In this document: piece by piece, positions 19,658 through 28,823 of the stretch | How the letters are laid out: each line of letters starts with the position of its first letter | Numbering within the stretch: the stretch's first letter is position 1 | Source of the DNA: Sphingobium sp. AS12 | GTDB lineage: Bacteria > Pseudomonadota > Alphaproteobacteria > Sphingomonadales > Sphingomonadaceae | Assembly: GCF_019097845.1 (NCBI RefSeq) | Contig: NZ_JAHRGM010000024.1 | Location: 248,001-312,000 of the forward strand | Reading direction: 5' to 3' | DNA: 64,000 bases | Notes under the pieces: model-generated | The model's input: the letters and a program-made list of their open reading frames with translations, nothing else | What the model was told of the DNA's origin: nothing | Database searches by the model: none | Program-made: the position numbers and the translations under genes

Positions 19658-21021
19658 ATGAGCGCATGGGAATGGACAGCATGAAGAATAAAGCGCCCAT
19701 TGGCCGCGCCGTGACGCTCACCCTGATGATCGCGCTGCTGGCCGGCTGCGGCATTGTTGGCGGCAAGAAGGGTGGTCCCAAGACCCCGGTACTGGGTAAC
19801 CGCGTGTCCATCCTGAACAATGAACAGGGTGTCGAGGTTGAACCCGCGCTGGCCGACGTGCCGGTCAGCCTGCCCGCCCCCTATGTCAACGAACAATGGG
19901 CGCAGCCGGGCGGCGACCCGTCCAAGGCGATGGGCAATGTCTCACTGGGCGGATCACCAACGCAGGTATGGAGCGCCTCGATCGAGGGCAGCTCGCCGCA
20001 GGCGCGCCTGGCCGCATCGCCGGTCGTGTCGGGCGGCAAGCTGTTCGTGACCGACGCAGGCGCGCATGTCATCGCGTTCGACGCGGCCACTGGCGGCAAA
20101 TTGTGGCAGACCAGCCTGCCTGCCGAGGGCAAGGGCAATGGCCGTTCGCTCTTCGGCGGCGGCGTCAGCGTATTGGGCGACCGGGTGTTCGCCAGCACTG
20201 GCCTTGGCGATGTATTCGCGCTCAATACCACCGACGGGGCCATCATCTGGAAGAAGCATCTGGCCGGGCCGCTGCGCGGCGCGCCGACGCTGGAAAATGG
20301 CCATGTCTATGTGATGGGCCAGGACAATCAGATTTTCGCGCTGAACCAGTCCGATGGCGAAACCCAGTGGACCGACAGCGGCACGTTGCAGGTGACCGGC
20401 GTGTTCGGTGTTGCCGCCCCCGCCGCCGCGCAGGGGACCGTGATCGCAGGCTACAGCTCCGGCGAACTGACCGCCTATCGCTATGAAAATGGCCGCACCC
20501 TGTGGGGCGACGCGCTCTCGCGCACCAGCATTTCGACCGCCGTGGCGACGCTGACCGACATTGATGCCGATCCGGTGATCGACCGGGGCCGGGTGTTCGC
20601 GATCGGTCAGGGCGGCCGCATGGCCTCCTATGAACTGACCAGCGGGCAGCGCCTGTGGGAAATCAATATTGCGGGCATTTCCACCCCGTCGGTGGTCGGC
20701 GAATGGGTGTTCGTCGTCACCAGCGATGCCCGCCTGCTCTGCGTCGCGCGCGCCACCGGCAAGATCCGCTGGGTCAGCCAACTGCGCCGCTGGCAGAAGG
20801 AAAAGAAGAAGGACAAGGCGATCCGCTGGACCGGCCCTGTTCTGGCGGGCAATCGCCTGATCGTCGTGTCCACGCGCGGCCAGATGGTCTATGTCGATCC
20901 CACCAATGGCAGCGTGCAGGCGCAAGTGGACATGGATCGCTCCATGTCGCTCTCGCCCATCGTCGCCAACAATATGCTTTATGTGCTTGCCGATGATGGA
21001 AAATTGACGGCACTCCGCTAA
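19654..21021 (+). CDS. bamB: Outer membrane assembly lipoprotein BamB
   Basis: BamB helps the BAM complex insert beta-barrels. The protein has 455 residues from ATG 19654, which overlaps the previous stop as ATGA. A start at 19681 gives a more compact signal peptide. The lipobox is LLAGC. The body is an eight-bladed PQQ-like beta-propeller with repeated motifs such as VIAFDAATGGKLWQTSL, VFALNTTDGAIIWKKHL and LLCVARATGKIRWVSQL. Signal sequence and propeller are intact. The neighbours YfgM and Der match the standard order. Confidence 0.95.
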   Translation: MNERMGMDSMKNKAPIGRAVTLTLMIALLAGCGIVGGKKGGPKTPVLGNRVSILNNEQGVEVEPALADVPVSLPAPYVNEQWAQPGGDPSKAMGNVSLGGSPTQVWSASIEGSSPQARLAASPVVSGGKLFVTDAGAHVIAFDAATGGKLWQTSLPAEGKGNGRSLFGGGVSVLGDRVFASTGLGDVFALNTTDGAIIWKKHLAGPLRGAPTLENGHVYVMGQDNQIFALNQSDGETQWTDSGTLQVTGVFGVAAPAAAQGTVIAGYSSGELTAYRYENGRTLWGDALSRTSISTAVATLTDIDADPVIDRGRVFAIGQGGRMASYELTSGQRLWEINIAGISTPSVVGEWVFVVTSDARLLCVARATGKIRWVSQLRRWQKEKKKDKAIRWTGPVLAGNRLIVVSTRGQMVYVDPTNGSVQAQVDMDRSMSLSPIVANNMLYVLADDGKLTALR

Positions 21022-21043
21022 GAGCAACAAACATGCTAAGCCC

Positions 21044-21105
21044 GCTCCCGCGAAGGCGGGAGTCCAGTTCCCCGATACGGACTGGGCTCCCGCCTTCGCG
21101 GGAGC
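21044..21105. repeat. 25-bp-arm inverted repeat between bamB and der
   Basis: GCTCCCGCGAAGGCGGGAG plus TCCAGT (21044-21068) is the reverse complement of 21081-21105 with one mismatch, around a 12-base loop. Each arm itself contains a CTCCCGC/GCGGGAG hairpin. A shorter relative of the GCGGGA type is at 28785-28808. It is probably a dispersed palindromic repeat and may also act as a transcription barrier between bamB and der. Confidence 0.75.
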
Positions 21106-21150
21106 GCGGCGTTTGTCGATTTTGAATTTGTCAGAAGGAAACGGGCCTCC

Positions 21151-22515
21151 ATGCTGCCCACAGTAGCCATTGTCGGGCGGCCCAATGTGGGCAAGTCCAC
21201 CCTCTTCAACCGCCTGGTCGGCAAGAAGCTGGCGCTGGTCGACGACCAGCCCGGCGTCACCCGCGACCGGCGGGAGGGCGAGGCGCATCTGCTCGGCCTG
21301 GACTTCATCATCGTCGATACAGCCGGTTATGAGGATGAGGACGCCAACAGCCTGCCCGGCCGGATGCGGATGCAGACCGAGGCGGCGGTCGAAAATTGCG
21401 ACCTTGCGCTCTTCATGATCGACGCGCGCGCGGGCATCACCCCGCTGGACGAGGAAATCGCCCGCTGGCTGCGCGCCAATGACGTGCCCGTCGTGCTGGT
21501 CGCCAACAAGGCGGAGGGCAAGGCTGCTGATGATGGCGTGATGGAATCTTTCAGCCTGGGCCTGGGTGAACCCATCCCCTTCTCCGCCGAACATGGCCAG
21601 GGGCTTGCCGACCTGTTTCAGGCGCTGCTCCCGCATCTGGAGCGGGAGGAATTTGAAACCGAGGACAAGACATTTTACGAGGATGACGAGAGCGCGCCGC
21701 TCAAGCTCGCCATCGTCGGTCGTCCCAATGCGGGCAAATCCACGCTGATCAACCGGCTGCTGGGTGAAAATCGCCTGCTGACCGGCCCGGAAGCGGGCAT
21801 CACCCGCGACAGCATTGCCGTCGACTGGATGTGGGTCAGCGACGAAGGCGTCGAACGTCCCGTCCGCCTGATCGACACCGCCGGGATGCGCAAACATGCC
21901 AAGGTGCAGGACAAGCTGGAAAAGCTGGCCGTCACCGATGGCCTGAACGCTGTGAACTTCGCCGAAGTCGTCGTGCTGCTGCTCGATTCGACCCGCGGGC
22001 TGGAGGCGCAGGATCTGCGCATCGCCGACAAGGTGCTGGAGGAAGGGCGCGCGCTCGTCGTCGCGCTCAACAAATGGGATACGGTCGAACATGGTTCGGC
22101 CCTCTATCAGGGCATCAAGCAGGCGCTGTTCGACGGCCTCGCGCAAGTGCGCGGCGTGCCGATCATGACCGTGTCGGCCGCGACCGGCAAGGGATTGGAC
22201 GACCTGATCCGCGTCGCCTTCGAAACCCGCACCACCTGGTCGAAGCGCGTGTCCACCGGCGTCCTCAACCGCTGGTTTGAAAGCGCGCTGGAGGCCAATC
22301 CCCCGCCAGCACCCGGCGGCAAGCGGATCAAGCTGCGTTACATCACCCAGGCCAAGACCCGCCCCCCCGGCTTCATCCTGTTCGGCACGCGGCTTGACGA
22401 TCTGCCCGAAAGCTATCGCCGCTATCTGGTCAATGGCATCCGCAAGGAACTGGGCTTTGGCGCGGTGCCGGTGCGATTGACGCTCCGCAGCGCCAAAAAC
22501 CCGTTCGGCAAATAG
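21151..22515 (+). CDS. der: Ribosome biogenesis GTPase Der (EngA)
   Basis: A double-GTPase needed for 50S ribosome assembly. The protein has 454 residues. First G-domain: GRPNVGKSTLFNRL at residue 8, DTAGYEDED, NKAEG. Second G-domain: GRPNAGKSTLINRL at about residue 190, DTAGMRKHA, NKWD. The C-terminal KH-like domain includes RYITQAKTRPPGFILFGTR. All G motifs are intact. An AGAAGGAAACG ribosome binding site precedes the ATG. The TusA-like gene follows six bases later. Confidence 0.98.
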   Translation: MLPTVAIVGRPNVGKSTLFNRLVGKKLALVDDQPGVTRDRREGEAHLLGLDFIIVDTAGYEDEDANSLPGRMRMQTEAAVENCDLALFMIDARAGITPLDEEIARWLRANDVPVVLVANKAEGKAADDGVMESFSLGLGEPIPFSAEHGQGLADLFQALLPHLEREEFETEDKTFYEDDESAPLKLAIVGRPNAGKSTLINRLLGENRLLTGPEAGITRDSIAVDWMWVSDEGVERPVRLIDTAGMRKHAKVQDKLEKLAVTDGLNAVNFAEVVVLLLDSTRGLEAQDLRIADKVLEEGRALVVALNKWDTVEHGSALYQGIKQALFDGLAQVRGVPIMTVSAATGKGLDDLIRVAFETRTTWSKRVSTGVLNRWFESALEANPPPAPGGKRIKLRYITQAKTRPPGFILFGTRLDDLPESYRRYLVNGIRKELGFGAVPVRLTLRSAKNPFGK

Positions 22516-22520
22516 GCGCG

Positions 22521-22736
22521 ATGGCCGATCCGGTCATCGTCCATGCGCGCGGCATGAAATGTCCCTGGCCAGCCCTGCGCGCGGCACGGGCCATGCGCGA
22601 TACGCACGCCATTATGATCGAAGCGGACGACCCGATTGCCGGGCGCGAACTGGAAGCGCTCGCCCGGCAGCATGGCTGGTCCTTTGCGATCCTCGGCACG
22701 CATCGTTATGCGCTGGCTCACATTGCACCAGATTGA
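22521..22736 (+). CDS. TusA-family sulfur carrier-like protein
   Basis: A small protein of 71 residues. The TusA motif is seen as ARGMKCPWPALRAARAM, with the conserved Cys at residue 13 in a CPxP context, and a compact beta-alpha-beta fold follows with IEADDPIAGRELEALARQHG. These proteins relay persulfide sulfur to tRNA thiolation or sulfur metabolism. Adjacent to der with a 5-bp gap, probably co-transcribed. Which acceptor it serves cannot be told. Confidence 0.87.
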   Translation: MADPVIVHARGMKCPWPALRAARAMRDTHAIMIEADDPIAGRELEALARQHGWSFAILGTHRYALAHIAPD

Positions 22737-22826
22737 AGCGAACAATCCATTGCCATTCGCGACGCTTTAACGCTCTGTTTACATGCACCGCCTATTTTCT
22801 TGTTGTTAGAGCAAGGAGTGGCACGG

Positions 22827-23267
22827 GTGCCTCATCAAGAAGCCGACCTCGTCAATTGGAGCGATTTTGCACGGACCCGCGGTGAACTGGGTACGGCATT
22901 TCTGCGCATCCTTGGCTATTTCCGTGAAGATGGCGCCAAATCCATCGGCGCTGTCGAGGATGCCTTTCGCGCCCGCAATGCCGCCGCGCTGGTGACGCCC
23001 GCCCATACGCTCAAGGGCGAATCGGCGCAATTTGGCGCCTATCGGCTGAGCGCCATGGCCGAAGAAATCGAGATGGTCGCCCGCCGCTGCGTGGAAACGC
23101 GGGAAAGCCCGGACGAATTGATCGAAACCGTCGTGGCGCTGCGCCCCTGTTTTTCCGAGACGATGGCGCTGCTGGACCGCGACGCCAACCCACTGGTGGC
23201 GCGTCGTCCGGTGACATTTGGCCGTCGCGCGGACACCCCGGGACAGGGCTTTGGCCGCGCGGTCTGA
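22827..23267 (+). CDS. Stand-alone Hpt domain phosphotransfer protein
   Basis: The protein has 146 residues from GTG 22827, chosen because AAGGAG lies eight bases upstream. The Hpt signature is AHTLKGESAQFGAYRL, with the phospho-accepting His at residue 59 of this form. A four-helix bundle is predicted around it. The C-terminal 30 residues are basic and low in structure. It probably shuttles phosphate between a hybrid histidine kinase and a response regulator. Neither is encoded nearby, so its partners are unknown. Confidence 0.88.
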   Translation: MPHQEADLVNWSDFARTRGELGTAFLRILGYFREDGAKSIGAVEDAFRARNAAALVTPAHTLKGESAQFGAYRLSAMAEEIEMVARRCVETRESPDELIETVVALRPCFSETMALLDRDANPLVARRPVTFGRRADTPGQGFGRAV

Positions 23268-23304
23268 TTTTTCCGTATTGAAATAAAACCCAACCTGCCC
23301 CCAT

Positions 23305-24318
23305 ATGGCGGGCATGACACGCTTTTCCACGCTCGACCTCGTCCCCGTTCGCGAAGGCGACAGCGTCGCCACCGCACTGGCCGATGCCGCCGATCTTGCG
23401 GCCCATGCCGAAACGCTGGGCTATCATCGCTACTGGGTCGCCGAACATCATGGTATGGCGGGCATCGCGTCTGCCGCCACATCGGTCGTGCTTGCCCATA
23501 TCGGCCATGCGACCTCCACCATCCGCATCGGCGCAGGCGGCATCATGCTGCCCAACCATGCACCGCTGTTGATCGCCGAACAATTTGGCACCCTCGCCGC
23601 CCTGTTCCCCGGCCGGATCGATCTGGGGCTGGGCCGCGCGCCCGGTTCCGACCAACGGGTGGCACAGGCGATCCGCCGCAATCTGACAGGCGGCGCGGAT
23701 CAGTTCCCGCGCGACGTCATGGAGTTACAGGCCTATTTCGCGGGCGACGATCGACTGGGCATTCAGGCGACACCCGGCGCGGGCGAGGAGGTGCCGCTAT
23801 GGATTTTGGGGTCCAGCCTCTACGGCGCGCAGCTCGCCGCCGCGCTCGGCCTGCCCTACGCCTTCGCCTCTCATTTTGCACCCGGCGCGCTGGACGAGGC
23901 GATCGCCATCTACCGCCGCGACTTCCGCCCGTCGGCGCAGCTCAAATATCCCTATGTGATGGCGGGCTATAATGTCTTTGCCGCCGATAGCGCAGATGAG
24001 GCCCAACTCCTCGCCAGTTCGATGCAGCAAGCGTTCGTACGCCTGCGCACCGGCCAGCCGGGCAAGCTCCAGCCGCCGGTGGAAGGCTATTATGACAGCC
24101 TGCCGCCCCAGGCGCAGGCGATGCTGTCCGACGTGCTGAGCGTCTCCAGCATCGGCACCCAGGCCGATGTCGAGCGCGATCTGGCGGCTTTTCTGCGCCG
24201 GACCCAGGTCGATGAACTGATCCTCACCGGACAGATTTACGATGTGGCTGCGCGCAAGCACAGCTTCACCATCGCCATGGCTGCAGCGCAGGCGCTTACC
24301 GCTCACGAACCGGCCTGA
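23305..24318 (+). CDS. LLM class flavin-dependent oxidoreductase (MsnO8-like)
   Basis: The protein has 337 residues with a luciferase-like TIM barrel. The family motifs are [13 protein letters not shown] at the start, [37 protein letters not shown] and [13 protein letters not shown]. These bind FMN or F420 and oxidise diverse substrates. The substrate is not inferable. ATG 23305 or 23314 could be the true start. The last 23 bases overlap the convergent acyltransferase gene. Confidence 0.9.
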   Translation: MAGMTRFSTLDLVPVREGDSVATALADAADLAAHAETLGYHRYWVAEHHGMAGIASAATSVVLAHIGHATSTIRIGAGGIMLPNHAPLLIAEQFGTLAALFPGRIDLGLGRAPGSDQRVAQAIRRNLTGGADQFPRDVMELQAYFAGDDRLGIQATPGAGEEVPLWILGSSLYGAQLAAALGLPYAFASHFAPGALDEAIAIYRRDFRPSAQLKYPYVMAGYNVFAADSADEAQLLASSMQQAFVRLRTGQPGKLQPPVEGYYDSLPPQAQAMLSDVLSVSSIGTQADVERDLAAFLRRTQVDELILTGQIYDVAARKHSFTIAMAAAQALTAHEPA

Positions 24319-25387
24319 TCCGTCCGCCGCTCAGCATAGTGGCCGCGCCGGGCACGATCCGGCGCAGCGCCGTAGCGATCAGCATCACGGCACCCAGCAC
24401 CAGCAGCGGCTGGATCACCAGATAGAGCGGATAGAGCGGCGATCCGAGCGGCCCGAACATCTGGCCCAGCAACGGGCCGAACAGCCAGATCAGGATCAGG
24501 TGCGCGCAGAAGAGGAAGAAGGCGAACGGCTCAATCCGCAGCAATAGGCCACGCACACCGCTCCCCGCCAGTGCCCAGGCCAGCCGCCAGAAGGCGAGCG
24601 CTGCCGCGATCCGCACCGCCAGATCGATCGCATTGCGCAGCGGCACGGGCGGCAACTCCGCCAGCCCGACCATCACATAAAGCTGGACGCTGATCATCAG
24701 CGCAAAGGGTAGCACTGCCGCCACCAGCGGCGCCGCAATCGCCCGCCGCTCCCACTCGCCGCGCCGGGCAAGGATGCCGAGCGTGAAGAAGCACAGGATC
24801 GACGCCCGCATCAGCACCGGCGGCCCCAGCCCCGCAACATGCGCCGCCACCGCCGCCATGATCACCAGCCACAATATCCATCCCGGCGCTCGCACCAGCA
24901 GCGGTGCGCCAACCATGCACAGGAACAGGTCGCGCAAAAACGGCATCTGGACATTGATGTCGGGATTGCGGCTGACGATCAGCAGTTCCTCCACCACCCA
25001 CCAGGGCGACGTCGGCACCGGCGCGCTTAGCGACCCGAAATAGGCAGCGCCCGACACCAGCAGGATCGCCAGCCCGTTCCACAGGATCATCGGCAGCGCT
25101 ATCGTCCGCGCCTTGCGCCGGACATGGCCCCGCCAGTGCCGCGCGCTCTGCGACCCTGCGACCAGCCAGCCCGAAATCAGCCCCAGCAGCGGTACGGCGC
25201 TGCGCCCGAATATCTCCATCAATGCCCAGCGCAGATTATCCTGCGCCGTGCCGCGCAGCGCGTCGAGCGCCTCGCCATTCTGCCCGGTCCAGGCATGGAC
25301 ATAGACAACGCCAAGGATACAGATGACACGGGCTATGGCGATCGCGTCGGAGCGACGCGCTTCATCGGCCACTATCGTTTCGGACAA
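24296..25387 (-). CDS. Acyltransferase family 3 membrane protein
   Basis: The protein has 363 residues from a TTG at 25387, chosen because an AGGA-type site lies just upstream and the hydrophobic body begins soon after. About ten membrane helices. The opening [22 protein letters not shown] has the characteristic His of the Acyl_transf_3 family in the first helix, and [15 protein letters not shown] is also typical. Members acetylate or succinylate polysaccharides and glucans. The target is unknown. A longer form starting at 25510 exists but its extra part is charged and unlike the family. Confidence 0.82.
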   Translation of the reverse strand: MSETIVADEARRSDAIAIARVICILGVVYVHAWTGQNGEALDALRGTAQDNLRWALMEIFGRSAVPLLGLISGWLVAGSQSARHWRGHVRRKARTIALPMILWNGLAILLVSGAAYFGSLSAPVPTSPWWVVEELLIVSRNPDINVQMPFLRDLFLCMVGAPLLVRAPGWILWLVIMAAVAAHVAGLGPPVLMRASILCFFTLGILARRGEWERRAIAAPLVAAVLPFALMISVQLYVMVGLAELPPVPLRNAIDLAVRIAAALAFWRLAWALAGSGVRGLLLRIEPFAFFLFCAHLILIWLFGPLLGQMFGPLGSPLYPLYLVIQPLLVLGAVMLIATALRRIVPGAATMLSGGRIRPVRER

Positions 25388-25582
25388 GCAAAGATCCTGA
25401 CTGTTACGCGGCAATAATGCGCCAACTGGCCCGCTGTTCCGCCCCGTATCATGTCGATCCGTTTCGGACCTGTGCCTACCGCGCATTAACCCTGTACGGC
25501 TATAAGCCAATCTTTACCTCTATCGCCTAGATCAGTCCGAGTTTGCCGGAAGCCGCTCCGGTCGAAGGGACGACAAAGGCTC

Positions 25583-27238
25583 ATGACCCAGATGCCGGGC
25601 GCACATCAATTTGCCAATGCTGCATCGTCAGCGGACCCCGCACTGGGGCAGGCCATGGGTATGGTGTTCCAGATTGCCGGCTCCAGTTCCAAGGTGATGA
25701 TCGACGCCACGCGCCTCGCCGTGCTGGGACAGGATCCCGATCCCTGCACCGCAATGGCGGGACAGGTGGGCAGCCAGGTGAAGATGCGCGTCGGCCAATG
25801 CTGGCTGGTCGCCAGCGTGCGCGCGATGACGCTGGATCAGGCCAGCAAGAGCATCATCGCCGACATCGACTTTCTGGGCGAGGGCGACGAGGAGCAACTG
25901 ACCGGCCGCATCTATCGCTTCCGCCGCGGCGTGACCCGCTATCCCACGCCGGGAACCGATATCTTCCCCGTGTCGGGCAGCGACATGCAGCAAATCTATG
26001 CCGCCGACGACCGCCCCAATGTCGAAATCGGTACTGTCTATCCCACCAACGATACCCGCGCCGCCCTCTATGTCGATTCGATGCTGGGCAAGCATTTTGC
26101 GCTGCTCGGCTCCACCGGCACCGGCAAATCGACCAGCGCGGCCCTCATCCTGCACCGTATCTGCGACCTGTCGCCGCAGGGGCATATCGTCATGATCGAC
26201 CCGCATGGCGAATATGGCGCGGCCTTCGCCACCAATGGCGCGGTATTCGACATCAACAATCTGGCCCTGCCCTATTGGCTGATGAATTTTGAGGAACATT
26301 GCGAGGTGTTCGTCACCTCGTCCGGTTCCGAGCGCACCGTCGATTGCGACATTCTCGCCAAATGCCTGCTCGCCGCGCGGTCCAAGAATCGGCTGGCTGA
26401 ACAGATTGGTCGCCTGACCGTCGATTCGCCGATCCCCTATCTGCTGTCGGACCTCACCTCCATCCTCCAGAATGAGATGGGCAAGCTCGACAAGGGCACC
26501 AATTCGCTGCCCTATATGCGGCTCAAGACCAAGATTGACGAGATCAAGGCGGACCCGCGCTACAGCTTCATGTTCTCCGGCATGTTGGTCGCCGACACGA
26601 TGCAGGCCTTCATCGCCAAGATTTTCCGCCTGCCATCGGACGGCAAGCCGATCTCCATCATCGACGTGTCGGCCATGCCGTCCGACATCACCTCAACCGT
26701 CGTGTCGGTATTGTCGAGGTTGGTGTTTGACTATGCCATCTGGGCGCGCGACGAACCGCAGCGGCCGATCCTGCTGGTCTGTGAAGAAGCCCATCGCTAC
26801 ATCCCCAGCAGCACCACCGGTGCTGGTCAGGCGGTGCGCAAGATATTGGAGCGGATCGCCAAGGAAGGCCGTAAATATGGCGTTTCGCTGGGCCTCATCA
26901 CCCAGCGCCCGTCCGATCTGGCCGAAGGCGTGCTGTCGCAGTGCGGCACCATCATTTCGATGCGCCTGAATAACGACCGCGACCAGGCCTTTGTGAAAGC
27001 CGCCATGCCCGAAGGCGCGCGCGGTTTCCTCGATTCCATTCCCGCGCTGCGCAATCGGGAGGCGATCATCTGCGGCGAAGGCGTCGCGGTGCCGATCCGC
27101 GTCGCGCTCGACAATCTGGAAGAACATCGCCGCCCCGCATCGGGCGACCCCAGCTTCACCGAACTATGGCGGCAGTCGGGCGGAGAGGACGCCATCCTCG
27201 ACCGCACCATCACCCGCTGGCGCAATCAGGGGCGGTAA
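25583..27238 (+). CDS. HerA-like hexameric ATPase (DUF87)
   Basis: The protein has 551 residues. An N-terminal beta-barrel-like (HAS-barrel) region spans about residues 25-150, followed by Walker A GSTGTGKST at about residue 176, VMIDPHGEYGAAF, Walker B RPILLVCEEAHRYIP, and an arginine-rich TQRPSDLAEGVLSQCGTIISMRL motif. HerA ATPases partner with NurA nuclease in DNA end processing in archaea, and stand-alone bacterial forms occur in repair or defence. No NurA, Sir2 or DUF4297 gene adjoins here, so it is more likely a genomic HerA of alphaproteobacteria. It is flanked by a divergent acyltransferase gene and a convergent MATE gene. Confidence 0.9.
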   Translation: MTQMPGAHQFANAASSADPALGQAMGMVFQIAGSSSKVMIDATRLAVLGQDPDPCTAMAGQVGSQVKMRVGQCWLVASVRAMTLDQASKSIIADIDFLGEGDEEQLTGRIYRFRRGVTRYPTPGTDIFPVSGSDMQQIYAADDRPNVEIGTVYPTNDTRAALYVDSMLGKHFALLGSTGTGKSTSAALILHRICDLSPQGHIVMIDPHGEYGAAFATNGAVFDINNLALPYWLMNFEEHCEVFVTSSGSERTVDCDILAKCLLAARSKNRLAEQIGRLTVDSPIPYLLSDLTSILQNEMGKLDKGTNSLPYMRLKTKIDEIKADPRYSFMFSGMLVADTMQAFIAKIFRLPSDGKPISIIDVSAMPSDITSTVVSVLSRLVFDYAIWARDEPQRPILLVCEEAHRYIPSSTTGAGQAVRKILERIAKEGRKYGVSLGLITQRPSDLAEGVLSQCGTIISMRLNNDRDQAFVKAAMPEGARGFLDSIPALRNREAIICGEGVAVPIRVALDNLEEHRRPASGDPSFTELWRQSGGEDAILDRTITRWRNQGR

Positions 27239-27245
27239 AAATACA

Positions 27246-27277
27246 TCCGTTCGCCCTGAGCCTGTCGAAGGGTTGCC
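27246..27277. repeat. Single arm of the GTTCGCCCTGAGC repeat family
   Basis: CGTTCGCCCTGAGCCTGTCGAAGGG and the following GTTGCCCTTCTT match one arm of the long inverted repeat at 37813-37892. Only one arm is seen here. It lies just after the HerA-like gene stop and before the convergent MATE gene end. Confidence 0.7.
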
Positions 27278-27309
27278 CTTCTTGAAATGCAATGCAGGAC
27301 TTCGATCTT

Positions 27310-28761
27310 TCACCCCGTCGGCGCGATCCGTCCGGCTGGCTCCGCCTCGCTGTTCACCGCCTCGCGACATTCTTCCTCATGCACCGGCACCAACAGCTTG
27401 GCCTTGCGCCAGCCGCCATGGGCATAGACGAGGAAGGCCAGCAGCAGCGACACGAACGACCCGGCCGGGAAGCTGAACCACAGCGCGTCCGGCCCGATCA
27501 GTGGATAGGCGACATAATAAAAGCCGATCCGCACCACGAACAAAGTGAAGATCAGGATGATCAGCGGCTTCACCACCACGCCATTGGCGCGCATCACCCC
27601 AAACAGGATCATGGTGCAGCCAAAGGCGATGAAGCTCCAGCTGACCCGCAACTGCATGTGCCACGCTTCGGCGATCACCGCGCCATTATCGCCCAGGAAC
27701 AGCCCCAGCAACGGCTCGTGAAACGCCAGCATCACCGCAACCATCGTGCCGGTGATCAGCAGCTGATAGCTGATGCCGACCCCGGTGATCCGGCTGATCC
27801 GGTCCCACCGGCCCGCGCCGACATTCTGCGCGGCCATCGCGCTGACCGCCGCGCCCATCGCCATGGCGGGCATCTGAAGATAGGTCCATAGCTGCTGCGA
27901 CGCGCCATAGGCTGCCGTCACCAGCAGCCCTTCGCGATTGACCAGGCCGATCATCACCAGCCCCGACGCGGACATGACGATCATCTGGAGGCCCATCGGC
28001 AGCCCCTTGCCCAGCAGCACCCCCATCTGGTCGGCCGCGGGGCGCAGATAGGCGAGCTCCGGCCCGCGCAATCGCAGCGGCAGATCCTTGGCATAGGTGT
28101 AAACGATGATGCCGATCAGGCTGACAAAGCCCGCTACCGCCGTCGCGGTAGCCGATCCGGCGATACCCATGGCGGGAAACGGCCCCAGCCCCAGGATCAG
28201 CACGGGATTGAGGATCAGGTCCAAGGCCACGCTGACGATCATGAAGATGAGCGGCGTGCGCGCGTCCCCCACCCCGCGCAGACCCATCATGATCATCACC
28301 GACAACAGGCTGGCGGGCATCGCAACGAAGATGACGCGCAGATAGACCAGCGCCATGTCATAGGCTTCCGCCGGGGTCGCCAGCATCCGCAGCAGCGCTG
28401 GCGCGCCCAGCCAGCCAGCCGTCGAAACCACGACCGCCATCGCCATGCAGAAACCGACCGCCGACCCGAAAGCCCGCCGCGCCGCGTCGATATCGCGCCG
28501 TCCCATCGACTGGCCGATCATGACGGTCGACGCCATGCCAAAGCCGAACACGACCGAAAACATGAGGAACATGATGATATTGGCATTGGCGGTCGCCGCC
28601 AGCGCCTGCGGCCCCAGAAACCGCCCCACCCAGATCGCGTTGATCGAGCCATTGAGGGACTGGAGGATATTCGACGCCAGCGTGGGAATGGCGAACAGCA
28701 GCAGCGTGGACGCGATCGGCCCCTGCGTCAGGTCTTTTCCGCCTGCTGTGCTTGCTGCCAC
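27310..28761 (-). CDS. MATE family efflux transporter
   Basis: The protein has 483 residues from GTG 28761, with twelve membrane helices in two homologous halves. The first helix region TQGPIASTLLLFAIPTLASN and the SLNGSINAIWVGRFLGPQALAA stretch are the MATE signature. MATE pumps export cationic drugs and metabolites with Na+ or H+. The C-terminal tail (EEECREAVNSEAEPAG) is soluble. The gene lies 62 bp downstream of valS on the same strand, with a palindrome in the gap. Confidence 0.93.
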   Translation of the reverse strand: MAASTAGGKDLTQGPIASTLLLFAIPTLASNILQSLNGSINAIWVGRFLGPQALAATANANIIMFLMFSVVFGFGMASTVMIGQSMGRRDIDAARRAFGSAVGFCMAMAVVVSTAGWLGAPALLRMLATPAEAYDMALVYLRVIFVAMPASLLSVMIMMGLRGVGDARTPLIFMIVSVALDLILNPVLILGLGPFPAMGIAGSATATAVAGFVSLIGIIVYTYAKDLPLRLRGPELAYLRPAADQMGVLLGKGLPMGLQMIVMSASGLVMIGLVNREGLLVTAAYGASQQLWTYLQMPAMAMGAAVSAMAAQNVGAGRWDRISRITGVGISYQLLITGTMVAVMLAFHEPLLGLFLGDNGAVIAEAWHMQLRVSWSFIAFGCTMILFGVMRANGVVVKPLIILIFTLFVVRIGFYYVAYPLIGPDALWFSFPAGSFVSLLLAFLVYAHGGWRKAKLLVPVHEEECREAVNSEAEPAGRIAPTG

Positions 28762-28784
28762 TTGCCGCCTCTCCCCTCGTGCCG

Positions 28785-28808
28785 GTGTTCCCGCGCAGGC
28801 GGGAACAC
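28785..28808. repeat. GCGGGA-type palindrome between valS and the MATE gene
   Basis: GTGTTCCCGC (28785-28794) pairs perfectly with GCGGGAACAC (28799-28808) around a GCAG loop. It lies between the valS stop and the MATE start. No T-run follows on the minus strand, so it resembles a dispersed palindrome more than a terminator. Confidence 0.65.
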
Positions 28809-28823
28809 ATAGTCCTTATAGCT

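Noticed and set aside
19954..22146. 730-residue open frame on the minus strand over bamB and der
   Set aside because: Antisense to two certain genes. Composition is typical of a shadow frame and no motif is seen.
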